Counted from the stretch's first letter, positions 6,160 to 12,402 are shown. The stretch is 12,402 bases of DNA from Candidatus Izemoplasma sp. (GCA_007117555.1 SKGI01000042.1:1-12402), one strand, 5' to 3'. The notes: generated by a model from the sequence alone, not told the origin. Numbers and translations are program-made.

Positions 6160-6200
6160 AAAAACCACCCTCGATGTGCGATCATGCATCGAGGGTGGTT
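6158..6200 (-). terminator. Convergent hairpin terminator between pgi and lipid-kinase gene
   Basis: A perfect 14-bp stem (6163-6176 with 6187-6200) encloses a 10-nt loop. On the minus strand it is followed by seven T (complement of the A run 6158-6164), making a strong intrinsic terminator for the lipid kinase. On the plus strand the right arm leads into TTCTTCATT, a weaker U-tract that may still terminate pgi. The pgi stop (6157-6159) abuts the stem. Confidence 0.88.
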
Positions 6201-6205
6201 CTTCA

Positions 6206-7069
6206 TTAAGTGCGGAGCCGCTTATGATAAGGTTGCAGTTCAACGCGTTTATCGGTGACTGACGTTTCGATTTTACAAGTGCCTGAGAACGTTTCCCCAT
6301 CACACTGAGCAATTTGGGGTGTAGGCATTGTGGCGCTGACATGACTTGCCTTTGTCATGTAGACATACCGTTTAAGATGGATATGCAAACCGAGATAGAC
6401 CGATAAAAACACAAGAAAGAGCATCAGCTTGCCCATGCCATGAATGACTAAAACATCTAATAGTGGCTCAGACAGCTTTGCTTTTGGGGTCAATTTCATG
6501 CCACCCCCTACATACGCGCCATTATTGGCGTTAATTAAATAGGCTTTCTTAAATGTTTTTGGTACGCCATCAATCACAGTTTCAAGCGTTTGTGGTTTGT
6601 AAATCACGAACGCTTTCAATGTGTTGAGAAAGTAACGCATTTTATTTTTGCGTCGCGACCGATTGACTAAAGCGCTGATCATACCATCAATACCCATGCC
6701 AGCCCCGTTAATGAAATAGTGTTCAGCGTGGTCAGTTTGTAGTTTCATGACCGATTGTGGGCTGGGTGGTTGGGTTTTAACACTACGGAGAAAATCATTA
6801 CCTGAACCACTGCGTCGAATATAAATGCGGTGCTTAAAAGGCAAGTGATACGTTTTATTAACAAACGCATTAATCGTGCCATCGCCGCCTAGTAAAATAA
6901 GTGTCATATCGGCGGGTGTCTTGTCAATGTATTCCGCCAAATCGGCAATCTTCAATAAACTCTTCACGCGGAAGGGTTGGTTTGTTTTTTTAAAGTGGTC
7001 GACAAGTTTTTTAGTTGTGCGACGTGCTTTGCGGTTTTTCGAGAGCGGATTATAAAGTAAAATAGTCAT
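6206..7069 (-). CDS. Diacylglycerol kinase-family lipid kinase (DgkB/YegS type)
   Basis: A 287-residue member of the DAGK-catalytic family, which phosphorylates diacylglycerol, sphingoid bases or related lipids with ATP at the membrane face. Visible marks are the N-terminal LLYNPLSKNRKA nucleotide loop, GGDGT (61-65), SGSGNDFLRS (87-96), INGAGMGIDG, a NNGAYVGGGMKLTPKAKLSEPLLDV block, and the C-terminal CDGE (256-259) that supplies acidic active-site residues. A hydrophobic stretch, LMLFLVFLSVYLGLHI, lies near residues 210-230. The frame stays open upstream to 7252, but a longer start would run through both divergent promoters and into tsaE. The ATG at 7069 has AAAGGCGG just upstream (minus strand) and the usual family N terminus. 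It is the only minus-strand gene in the window. The lipid substrate cannot be told from sequence; DgkB and YegS/BmrU relatives are all possible. Confidence 0.9.
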   Translation of the reverse strand: MTILLYNPLSKNRKARRTTKKLVDHFKKTNQPFRVKSLLKIADLAEYIDKTPADMTLILLGGDGTINAFVNKTYHLPFKHRIYIRRSGSGNDFLRSVKTQPPSPQSVMKLQTDHAEHYFINGAGMGIDGMISALVNRSRRKNKMRYFLNTLKAFVIYKPQTLETVIDGVPKTFKKAYLINANNGAYVGGGMKLTPKAKLSEPLLDVLVIHGMGKLMLFLVFLSVYLGLHIHLKRYVYMTKASHVSATMPTPQIAQCDGETFSGTCKIETSVTDKRVELQPYHKRLRT

Positions 7070-7084
7070 GGCGACACCGCCTTT
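7070..7084 (-). promoter_or_regulatory. Shine-Dalgarno in a small hairpin before the lipid-kinase start
   Basis: Read on the minus strand, AAAGGCGG is followed by TGTCGCC and then ATG. GGCG and CGCC pair as a 4-bp GC stem with a GTGT tetraloop (7070-7081), and the 3' arm directly abuts the start codon. The stem covers part of the ribosome binding site, which could lower or tune initiation. Confidence 0.45.
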
Positions 7085-7096
7085 CAAGGTGCTTTC

Positions 7097-7124
7097 ATTA
7101 TAGCACAGAGAACCCCTTCCGCAA
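7097..7124 (-). promoter_or_regulatory. Promoter of lipid-kinase gene
   Basis: On the minus strand a consensus TATAAT (complement of 7097-7102) is preceded at 16 bp by TTGCGG (complement of 7119-7124), a weak -35. The leader would be only about 20 nt. Confidence 0.6.
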
Positions 7125-7136
7125 GCGATGATTTTT

Positions 7137-7165
7137 TTGGTGCGCTTCATAAAATATGGTATAAT
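7137..7165 (+). promoter_or_regulatory. Promoter of the t6A operon
   Basis: TTGGTG (7137-7142), a 17-bp spacer and TATAAT (7160-7165) preceded by TGG (7157-7159) form an extended -10 promoter. It faces away from the lipid-kinase promoter, the two -10 boxes being 57 bp apart. Confidence 0.75.
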
Positions 7166-7199
7166 ATTTTGAAACCCTTCACAAAAGAGGTGAGACGAT

Positions 7200-7652
7200 T
7201 TGGCGATGTATGTATCCATTGAAAACTTAGCGGCGATGCAACGATTCGCCAATCAACTTGCGACCCATCTATTTCCTGGTTTTGTTTTATGTTTATCAGG
7301 CGATTTAGGGGCGGGTAAAACGACATTTACCCAATTTCTTGGTCGGGCCATAGGCATTCAAGACACGATTAATTCCCCCACATTCACTTTGATGAAATCA
7401 TATGATGAAGGGCGCCTTGAACTCGTGCACATCGATGCTTACCGGCTTGAACATATCGGCGGCGATGCAGCGCTTGAAGAAGCCATCCACACCGCAGAAG
7501 TCGCCGTTATTGAATGGTATGAATATATGCTAGAAAACTTGCCTGAGACATACTTGTCCATCCATCTTCATCATGAAGGTGGAGAACGGCGACGTTTAAG
7601 CATTGAAGGAGGAGGCCGCTATGCAGCCATTGCCGAAGCGCTTAGTGCTTGA
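7200..7652 (+). CDS. tsaE: tRNA t6A biosynthesis ATPase TsaE
   Basis: TsaE is the small ATPase that drives turnover of the TsaBD complex making N6-threonylcarbamoyladenosine in ANN-decoding tRNAs. The 150 residues include the P-loop GDLGAGKTT (34-42), NSPTFTLMKSY, HIDAYRLE, and EWYEYM in the place of the family EWpe motif. Start choice: TTG at 7200 lies about 7-9 nt from AGAGGTG (7186-7192), the proper distance, whereas the ATG at 7206 is 13 nt or more away. I used the TTG, but the ATG is possible and differs by only two residues. It is the first gene of the operon, and its last 32 bp overlap tsaB. Confidence 0.95.
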   Translation: MAMYVSIENLAAMQRFANQLATHLFPGFVLCLSGDLGAGKTTFTQFLGRAIGIQDTINSPTFTLMKSYDEGRLELVHIDAYRLEHIGGDAALEEAIHTAEVAVIEWYEYMLENLPETYLSIHLHHEGGERRRLSIEGGGRYAAIAEALSA

Positions 7653-8229
7653 TACGGCCACCGATTATTTGTATGGTGCGTTGTTTGAAGGTACGCACTG
7701 TCTAGCCCATGTTTACCAGAAAGGTGATCATAATCATTCAGAAACACTGATGCCAGAAGTCGAGCGTCTTTTTAAAGAAGTGAACTGGCAGGCTGATGCG
7801 CTCAATGAAGTAATCGTTGGCATCGGGCCTGGCAGTTATACGGGTGTAAGAATTGGCGTAGTCATCGCTAAAATGCTTGGGTTTTGTTTACCGATTGACG
7901 TGTGGACATCGAGTAGTCTTGCATTACTCGCAAGCGGCGCACAAAAAGGACCTGTGACCGCGTTCATCGATGCGCGTCGAGGCATGGCTTTTGCGGGCGT
8001 GTACACCGTCGATGAAGGACGGTTGGTTTGTATAGAGAAAGACCGCTACCGGCCCAGTCCAAACTTTAAAGAAGACCCGACACCACTTGAACAAAGCAAG
8101 CCGGATCCTCGCAAACTTTTCGGGACACCTTTATTAAAAAAGGTTGAGGACATTCACCGGCTTGAACCGATTTACTTGCGCCAAACAGAAGCTGAGGCGC
8201 AACTTGCAAAGCGGGGAAGGAAGGCTTGA
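7621..8229 (+). CDS. tsaB: tRNA t6A biosynthesis protein TsaB
   Basis: TsaB is the inactive ASKHA-fold partner that dimerises with TsaD in the t6A-synthesising complex. The 202 residues show LVLDTATDYLYGALFEG at the N terminus, the near-invariant GIGPGSYTGVRIG (67-79), an FIDARRGMAFAGVY segment, and the closing LEPIYLRQTEAEA. It is a little shorter than the ~230 of many homologues, through a short C-terminal half. The start at ATG 7621 is supported by AAGGAGG at 7606-7612 (8 nt). A longer version from TTG 7603 would begin before that ribosome binding site and was not chosen. It overlaps tsaE by 32 bp and ends 4 bp before the membrane gene. Confidence 0.94.
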   Translation: MQPLPKRLVLDTATDYLYGALFEGTHCLAHVYQKGDHNHSETLMPEVERLFKEVNWQADALNEVIVGIGPGSYTGVRIGVVIAKMLGFCLPIDVWTSSSLALLASGAQKGPVTAFIDARRGMAFAGVYTVDEGRLVCIEKDRYRPSPNFKEDPTPLEQSKPDPRKLFGTPLLKKVEDIHRLEPIYLRQTEAEAQLAKRGRKA

Positions 8230-8233
8230 TACG

Positions 8234-8980
8234 ATGTTGACAGAATTTTTTGGTTACGTGATTGATCCGGATCGAGGCGTCCGGCTATTTCATTGGACCC
8301 ACTATATGCATATTGCCTTTGCGTTGATTGCCATTTATGTACCATTGCGCTTTGCCGAGGCGATTTATCGCAGCCCTTATGAAGCAAGGGTGCGTCATAT
8401 CGCTTTTATATGGCTTATTGTCCTTGAAATCATTTACCATGCGCACAACTGGGCCGCAGGTGAATGGTCTTTTCCGCTTCACATATGTAGTTTTGCGGTC
8501 ATCATGTGTTTAGGACTTCTTAAGACAAACAGCCAACGTATTTTTGAGTTTGTGTTCTTTTTTGGCGTACTAGGTGGTTTCATGGCACTTTTTGTACCGT
8601 TTAGTTACGGTTTTCCTTATACGAATATCCGGTTTTATCACTTTATTTTAATTCACATGACCATCATCATGATTCCCCTTTATTATTATAAAGCGTATGG
8701 TTTCCGTGTTACGTTAAGAGCGACGTATAAGACATTTGTGATGGTCTTGCTTGTTGCGCCGGTCATTTATAACATCAACCGTCTACTCAGCCGTTTCAGT
8801 CAAACCTCAAACATCAACTACTGGTTTATCAGTGATATCCCTGAACATGTGACGGCAATTTTTGGCGATAACTACTTGATTTATATTGCCGTATTGTTAT
8901 CGCTCATTTATATCGCACAGATGATTCTTTACCGGGTGTCTAACCGCGTTGAAAGGCGCCAAGATCATGTCGAATCCTAA
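8234..8980 (+). CDS. TIGR02206 (YwaF-like) integral membrane protein
   Basis: A 248-residue, very hydrophobic protein with about six or seven membrane segments. It shows features of the TIGR02206/YwaF family: HWTHYMHIAF near the start, FPLHICSF after a HNWAAGEW loop, GGFMALFVP, the RFYHFILIHMTIIMIPLYYY segment, and an N...NYWFISDIPEH motif before the last helices. The family is widespread in Bacillota and its function is unknown to me. The frame is open back to 8144 inside tsaB, but ATG 8234 has the GGGAAGGAAGG ribosome binding site (8214-8224) and gives the normal family N terminus. It lies between tsaB and rimI, with 4 bp before it and a 14-bp overlap after it, so it is co-translated with the t6A genes though no link to tRNA modification is known. 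Confidence 0.85.
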   Translation: MLTEFFGYVIDPDRGVRLFHWTHYMHIAFALIAIYVPLRFAEAIYRSPYEARVRHIAFIWLIVLEIIYHAHNWAAGEWSFPLHICSFAVIMCLGLLKTNSQRIFEFVFFFGVLGGFMALFVPFSYGFPYTNIRFYHFILIHMTIIMIPLYYYKAYGFRVTLRATYKTFVMVLLVAPVIYNINRLLSRFSQTSNINYWFISDIPEHVTAIFGDNYLIYIAVLLSLIYIAQMILYRVSNRVERRQDHVES

Positions 8981-9449
8981 AGTTAGACTGCGCAAGGCCT
9001 CGATGGCCGATGTGGCTTATATCGAACAAATTGAACACGGGACGTTTGGCAAATCTTTAGGCAATAAGATGTTCATCGAAGACATTTTGTATAATCACAT
9101 GGCCCATTATCAGGTGCTTGAAGTCGCGGGTGAGAGAGCTGGATACTGCAGTCTTTGGCTGACGATGCCGTATGCAGAAATTGTCCAGATTATTGTTGAA
9201 CCGCCTTATCGTCATCAAGGGTATGGTCGCTTGATGATGGAATCGATGTTAGAAAAATGTGAGAAAGCTAGTGTTGAAGCGGTGACACTTGAAGTGCGTG
9301 TCTCAAATACGCAAGCCATCAACTTTTATGAACAGTTTGGTTTTAAGACGGTCTCACGGCGGAAACGTTATTACCAAGACGGTGAAGATGCCTGGCTTAT
9401 GATGAAAGCACTCACGCACAATAAACTAAAAGGAGATCGGTCTCCATGA
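8967..9449 (+). CDS. rimI: Ribosomal protein S18 N-acetyltransferase RimI-like GNAT
   Basis: A 160-residue GNAT-fold acetyltransferase. The acetyl-CoA pyrophosphate loop is RHQGYG (82-87), preceded by VQIIVEPPY. The downstream block TLEVRVSNTQAINFYEQFGF (107-126) is typical of RimI, which acetylates the N-terminal alanine of ribosomal protein S18. Position directly before tsaD is the standard location of rimI in Bacillota. ATG 8967 has AAAGG about 10 nt upstream; an upstream TTG at 8949 in frame is less likely. The start overlaps the membrane gene by 14 bp, and the TGA stop overlaps the tsaD start by 4 bp. Target specificity is inferred from family and context only. Confidence 0.92.
   Translation: MSNPKVRLRKASMADVAYIEQIEHGTFGKSLGNKMFIEDILYNHMAHYQVLEVAGERAGYCSLWLTMPYAEIVQIIVEPPYRHQGYGRLMMESMLEKCEKASVEAVTLEVRVSNTQAINFYEQFGFKTVSRRKRYYQDGEDAWLMMKALTHNKLKGDRSP
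9430..9445 (+). promoter_or_regulatory. Shine-Dalgarno of tsaD folded into a hairpin at the start codon
   Basis: The tsaD ribosome binding site AAGGAG (9430-9435) lies in a perfect 5-bp stem, GGAGA (9432-9436) with TCTCC (9441-9445), closed by a TCGG loop. The 3' arm ends exactly at the ATG (9446). A ribosome finishing rimI (stop 9447-9449) would melt the stem, which fits translational coupling of tsaD to rimI. Confidence 0.55.
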
Positions 9450-10438
9450 TTGTTTTAGCCGTTGAAACGAGTTGTGATGAAACCAGTGTTGCCGTCTCAA
9501 AAAATGGGGACACGATTTTAAGTAACTGTGTCTTATCACAAATAGACACCCACCAAGCTTTTGGCGGTGTCGTCCCTGAAATTGCTTCAAGAGAACATGT
9601 AAAAGGCATGACTGTTGTATTTAAAGAAGCCCTTGAAACAGCGGGTATTACCGCACAAGAAGTCGATTTAGTTGCGGTCACACAAGGGCCGGGTTTAATC
9701 GGCAGTTTACTCATTGGCATTAACGCCGCTAAAGCGTTTGCCTTCGCCCACCAAAAGCCGCTCATCGGTGTCCATCATATTGCTGGACATATTTATGCCA
9801 ATCGGCTCGCAGGCCCTTTCGTATTTCCGTTAATTTGTTTAGTCGTTTCAGGCGGTCATACAGAACTCATTTTAATGCGTGATCACTATCAATTTGAAAA
9901 ATTAGGTGAGACGCAAGATGATGCGGTAGGTGAAGCATATGATAAAGTTGCGCGTGTACTCGGTCTTGAGTATCCCGGTGGACCGCACATTGATCAGCTG
10001 GCAAAAACCGCTTCGGCGGATATGCCGATGCCAGTCAGTAATATCGATGGCTATCACTTTAGCTACAGCGGTTTAAAAAGTCATGTCATCAACGTGCTCA
10101 ATCAAAAGCGGATGAAAAAAGAACCGATTGATGTCCCTGTGCTTGCGGCGAGTTTTCAAGCCGCAGCCATTGAACAACTCGTCCGTAAAAGTCGGGCCGC
10201 TGTCGATGCGTATCAAGCTAAAATGTTTATGGTCGCAGGCGGTGTTGCGGCCAACCATCATTTGAGAGAACGTGTCAATGCCTTGTTTTCCGATGTCTTA
10301 GTCCGCATGCCACCGCTTGAATATTGCACAGATAACGCCGCGATGATATCGCTTGCGGCATACTATCAATTTCAGGCGGATCAAAAAGTCGATTCGTTGG
10401 ACCTTAAAGGTTATGCACGGCTTAAACTCACGCCCTAA
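9446..10438 (+). CDS. tsaD: tRNA N6-threonylcarbamoyltransferase TsaD
   Basis: TsaD transfers the threonylcarbamoyl group from threonylcarbamoyl-AMP to A37 of tRNAs reading ANN codons, with TsaB and TsaE. The 330 residues show the ASKHA fold and its metal site: VETSCDETSVAV (6-17), H111 and H115 in HHIAGH, SGGHTE (135-140), DDAVGEAYDKVAR (158-170), FSYSGLK (205-211), GGVAAN (265-270) and CTDNAAM (294-300) with D296 as the third metal ligand. Length is close to the usual 335-345. The ATG overlaps the end of rimI by 4 bp and its Shine-Dalgarno sits in a hairpin. TsaC/Sua5, which makes the activated intermediate, is not in the window. A terminator overlaps the stop codon. Confidence 0.97.
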   Translation: MIVLAVETSCDETSVAVSKNGDTILSNCVLSQIDTHQAFGGVVPEIASREHVKGMTVVFKEALETAGITAQEVDLVAVTQGPGLIGSLLIGINAAKAFAFAHQKPLIGVHHIAGHIYANRLAGPFVFPLICLVVSGGHTELILMRDHYQFEKLGETQDDAVGEAYDKVARVLGLEYPGGPHIDQLAKTASADMPMPVSNIDGYHFSYSGLKSHVINVLNQKRMKKEPIDVPVLAASFQAAAIEQLVRKSRAAVDAYQAKMFMVAGGVAANHHLRERVNALFSDVLVRMPPLEYCTDNAAMISLAAYYQFQADQKVDSLDLKGYARLKLTP

Positions 10439-10460
10439 TCCTCCGGATTGGGGTGTTTTT
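10430..10460 (+). terminator. Intrinsic terminator overlapping the tsaD stop codon
   Basis: A 12-bp stem with two wobble pairs (10430-10441 with 10445-10456) has a 3-nt TCC loop and is followed by TTTTT. The tsaD stop TAA (10436-10438) lies in the left arm. It closes the t6A operon. Confidence 0.85.
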
Positions 10461-10468
10461 ATTTGCGG

Positions 10469-10507
10469 ACACGGTGGACATTCATACGATTTTCACATCC
10501 ACCGTGT
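10469..10507 (+). repeat. Perfect 10-bp inverted repeat enclosing the promoter spacer
   Basis: ACACGGTGGA (10469-10478) and TCCACCGTGT (10498-10507) are exact reverse complements separated by 19 bp. The right arm runs into the first base of the -10 box of the next gene. It resembles a pair of operator half-sites or a stem-loop. As RNA it would be made only by read-through from tsaD, and no T-run follows, so it is not a terminator. Confidence 0.6.
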
Positions 10508-10512
10508 ATAAT
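10507..10512 (+). promoter_or_regulatory. -10 box of the large acidic protein gene
   Basis: A consensus TATAAT lies 37 bp before the start codon. No -35 stands at 16-18 bp: TTCATA (10481-10486) is 20 bp away and TGGACA (10475-10480) 26 bp away. With the inverted repeat around it, the promoter may depend on a regulator. Confidence 0.6.
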
Positions 10513-10548
10513 GAAAGCATCACCTGGACATGAAAGAAGGATGCAGTG

Positions 10549-12387
10549 ATGAAAAAACTGTTCGTGAGTGTGTTTGTGATTGGACTGATTTTGCTTGGAA
10601 TACCTCTTGTGTTGTTAGGGCTTATGTATGAAGGGGACGCAGACGCTTTGATGCCGCTTGAACTTTATTATGAAGAAGCGGATGGCTTCAGTTTACTTTA
10701 TGCTGAGCTGGCGATGGCCTTACAAGCGGCGCAAGATGATGACACAGTGGATTTACATGTGATGCTCGATGAAAACAGCTTAAATACGCTGATTTTTAAC
10801 TATATCCGTGGCGATGGTCCTTTTAAAGAGGCCATCAATCCCGACTACTTGCCGGGTCCAGATTGTGACACCGCATCGTGCGCAACGATTGTTGAAGAAG
10901 TGTTTACCCATGAGGGTCGCCGCTTTATCATCCAACTTGAAGGACTTTGGGTTCAGTTTGATGAGGCAACACTGCACTTGAATGCGGCGCTTGCGCTTAA
11001 CTATCAAGACCGCTCAACATATAAAACCGTTGTTAGGACAGAGCTGAGCCTTGAATCCGGGGATTCGCCAGGTGTTTATACGCTGACTTATGAAGGCATG
11101 CGTATCGGCCGAATGCCACTACCGAGTCGGCTATTCAATACAGTGTCAACGTGGTTTGACAGGGTGACAAGCTATGATTTTGATGAAGCGATTGATATGG
11201 CATCGCGCGCGATCCGCATAGAAAGACAACCTTTATCACTGACGCTCGATTTGCCAGCACTCATTAAACAAGCGTCTGAGACACTTGAAGCGGACCCTGG
11301 TGCTGAACTTGGTTTAACCATCATCGATGCGCTTCTGCAAGAAGATTTATTGACGTTAGCGTTTGAACAAGCAGGCATAGGCATGCAAGTTCAACTTGAG
11401 GCACTGCGCGTAGATAGCGATACAACCATACCAGAAGTCTTGTTAGCACAAAGAGACGCCGCCGGCTTTATCCCGCAAGCTTTTTCATTTGAAACGCAGC
11501 TAAAGACGCAACTAGAGACGTGGTTGATCGCTCGTGCTTTAGGCCATGCGATGCCCTTTCACATATCTGTCGATCTGATAAATGCGGCCCTATACCATGA
11601 AGCGGGCGGTTTTGAGCGGTTTCAGTACGAGTTTGATTACCGAGATGCGATAGGGTCACCCGCAATTCTTTTCATGGGTTTAGAAGCGTTTTGGCTTGAA
11701 TTTGCGCAGGATGAGACCGATTCAGCCAAAGCCTCGATGACACTCTATGGCTTATTTGATTTCGGGGGTTTAAAAACGCGTATAGCCCTTAAGAATGCAC
11801 GTATTGAGAGTGATAATGAATCGGTGCTTACGTTCTCACTGCAAGCCATCACCTTAGGGGATGATGCGGATACGCCCGCTTTAGGCTTTTCAGAAGTCGA
11901 TCGTTTTGTGACTTTGTTAGACACCCTTGCATGGGTGCCGTTTATCGAAGTCGATGCAACAAATCAACTCATTCTCGATGGTGAAGCGTTGTTTAATGAG
12001 ATGGGCAAGCAGGACGTGTGGAATGTTACGGTGATGACGGTCATTGATATGGGTATTTTGGTTGATATCACTCCACAGGACCCTACGCTAGAAGACACAC
12101 TAAACGCGATGACGACAGCCCTATTCGATGTCTTATCCACTGGCTTAAGCCATGAACTAGAAACGGTGTTTGATGACCAAGCAGAAAGTCAAGCGTTCCT
12201 CAATCATCTTAAAGAGATCGAAACGGTGCTCGCAGCGGACGACCCACTCGATGAAGCAGAAGTCACTTTATTGATGGCACAATTAGACGCATTGCCTGAG
12301 TTAGCACGCCAACAATTCACCGATACGTTAACGGCGCAACTTGACCCTTCCATACAAGATGCATTTAATGACGCATTTCTAAATTGA
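10549..12387 (+). CDS. Large acidic membrane-anchored protein, unknown function
   Basis: A 612-residue protein with a short basic N terminus (MKK) and one hydrophobic segment (about residues 4-26), followed by a long, strongly acidic region with no further membrane segment. It is probably anchored in the membrane with the bulk outside; there is no lipobox cysteine. Two similar modules are visible. The first has DENSLNTLIF (74-83), LEGLWVQF (130-137), a run of beta-like strands, IGRMPLP (186-192) and LTLDLPALI (231-239). The second has VDLINAAL (341-348), LEAFWLEF (378-385), strands ending near 443, and LILDGEALF (474-482). The C-terminal 100 residues look helical and acidic. Its only two cysteines, C106 and C111, lie in an insert of the first module. 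The SLN and IGxMPLP features recall YpmS/DUF2140-type proteins, but this is a weak resemblance. GTG 10546 is an alternative start; ATG 10549 is better spaced from AGAAGGA (10535-10541). Confidence 0.8.
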   Translation: MKKLFVSVFVIGLILLGIPLVLLGLMYEGDADALMPLELYYEEADGFSLLYAELAMALQAAQDDDTVDLHVMLDENSLNTLIFNYIRGDGPFKEAINPDYLPGPDCDTASCATIVEEVFTHEGRRFIIQLEGLWVQFDEATLHLNAALALNYQDRSTYKTVVRTELSLESGDSPGVYTLTYEGMRIGRMPLPSRLFNTVSTWFDRVTSYDFDEAIDMASRAIRIERQPLSLTLDLPALIKQASETLEADPGAELGLTIIDALLQEDLLTLAFEQAGIGMQVQLEALRVDSDTTIPEVLLAQRDAAGFIPQAFSFETQLKTQLETWLIARALGHAMPFHISVDLINAALYHEAGGFERFQYEFDYRDAIGSPAILFMGLEAFWLEFAQDETDSAKASMTLYGLFDFGGLKTRIALKNARIESDNESVLTFSLQAITLGDDADTPALGFSEVDRFVTLLDTLAWVPFIEVDATNQLILDGEALFNEMGKQDVWNVTVMTVIDMGILVDITPQDPTLEDTLNAMTTALFDVLSTGLSHELETVFDDQAESQAFLNHLKEIETVLAADDPLDEAEVTLLMAQLDALPELARQQFTDTLTAQLDPSIQDAFNDAFLN

Positions 12388-12402
12388 TCCGCTCGCACCG
12401 AC

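Noticed and set aside
7070..7252. N-terminal extension of the lipid-kinase frame to 7252 on the minus strand
   Set aside because: It would overlap the tsaE start and run through both divergent promoters, and the added residues do not resemble the family. ATG 7069 has a ribosome binding site and the normal N terminus.
8144..8233. Longer start for the TIGR02206 membrane protein inside tsaB
   Set aside because: The extra 30 residues are basic and unlike the family. ATG 8234 has a strong Shine-Dalgarno.
1..12402. Search for a defence system, CRISPR array, phage or mobile element
   Set aside because: No transposase, integrase, direct-repeat array, target-site duplication or toxin-antitoxin pair is visible. 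Coding style is uniform across the window.

Overview
The window reads as a housekeeping stretch of a Bacillota (Firmicutes) chromosome. Several families are typical of that phylum: YutD, a YutI-like NifU domain protein, a YutG-like PgpA, a YugI/CvfD-type S1 protein, a TIGR02206 (YwaF) membrane protein, and the tsaE-tsaB-rimI-tsaD order. Gene density is high, Shine-Dalgarno sites are strong (AAGGAGG type), and GC content is moderate (mid-40s percent by eye). UGA is used as a stop codon (ispD, tsaB, rimI and the last gene end in TGA), so this is not a mycoplasma with the UGA=Trp code. A wall-less relative such as an Acholeplasma/Izemoplasma/Haloplasma-type lineage is possible, but the sequence does not prove it. 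I see no mobile elements, tRNA or rRNA genes, or CRISPR arrays.

Layout. (1) Positions 1-3342: a tightly packed + strand operon holding the end of an unknown membrane protein, a membrane-bound PAS protein with a degenerate GGDEF domain, ispD and ispF (two steps of the MEP isoprenoid pathway, overlapping by 4 bp), a PspC-domain membrane protein and yutD. (2) Positions 3383-4249: a -10 box, then a NifU-type Fe-S scaffold domain protein and a PgpA-family phosphatase, closed by a hairpin terminator. (3) Positions 4279-4665: an S1-domain RNA-binding protein with its own extended -10 promoter and a terminator that overlaps its stop codon. (4) Positions 4672-6200: pgi behind a promoter and a structured leader of about 113 nt. 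A 14-bp hairpin terminator separates pgi from the convergent lipid-kinase gene. (5) Positions 6206-7165: the lipid kinase on the - strand, divergent from the next operon. (6) Positions 7137-10460: the t6A tRNA-modification operon tsaE-tsaB-(TIGR02206 membrane gene)-rimI-tsaD, every junction overlapping or nearly so, closed by a terminator. (7) Positions 10469-12387: a large acidic membrane-anchored protein of unknown function behind a promoter whose -10 box lies in one arm of a perfect 10-bp inverted repeat.

Most of the window is conserved core metabolism and translation support: isoprenoid precursors, Fe-S assembly, lipid head-group phosphorylation/dephosphorylation, glycolysis and tRNA t6A synthesis. 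I found no convincing new multi-gene system. The least explained items are the 612-residue surface protein, which appears internally duplicated; the GGDEF-like protein that has lost its catalytic signature; the membrane gene inserted into the t6A operon; the repeated-stem leader of pgi; and two start sites where the Shine-Dalgarno sequence is folded into a small hairpin against the start codon.
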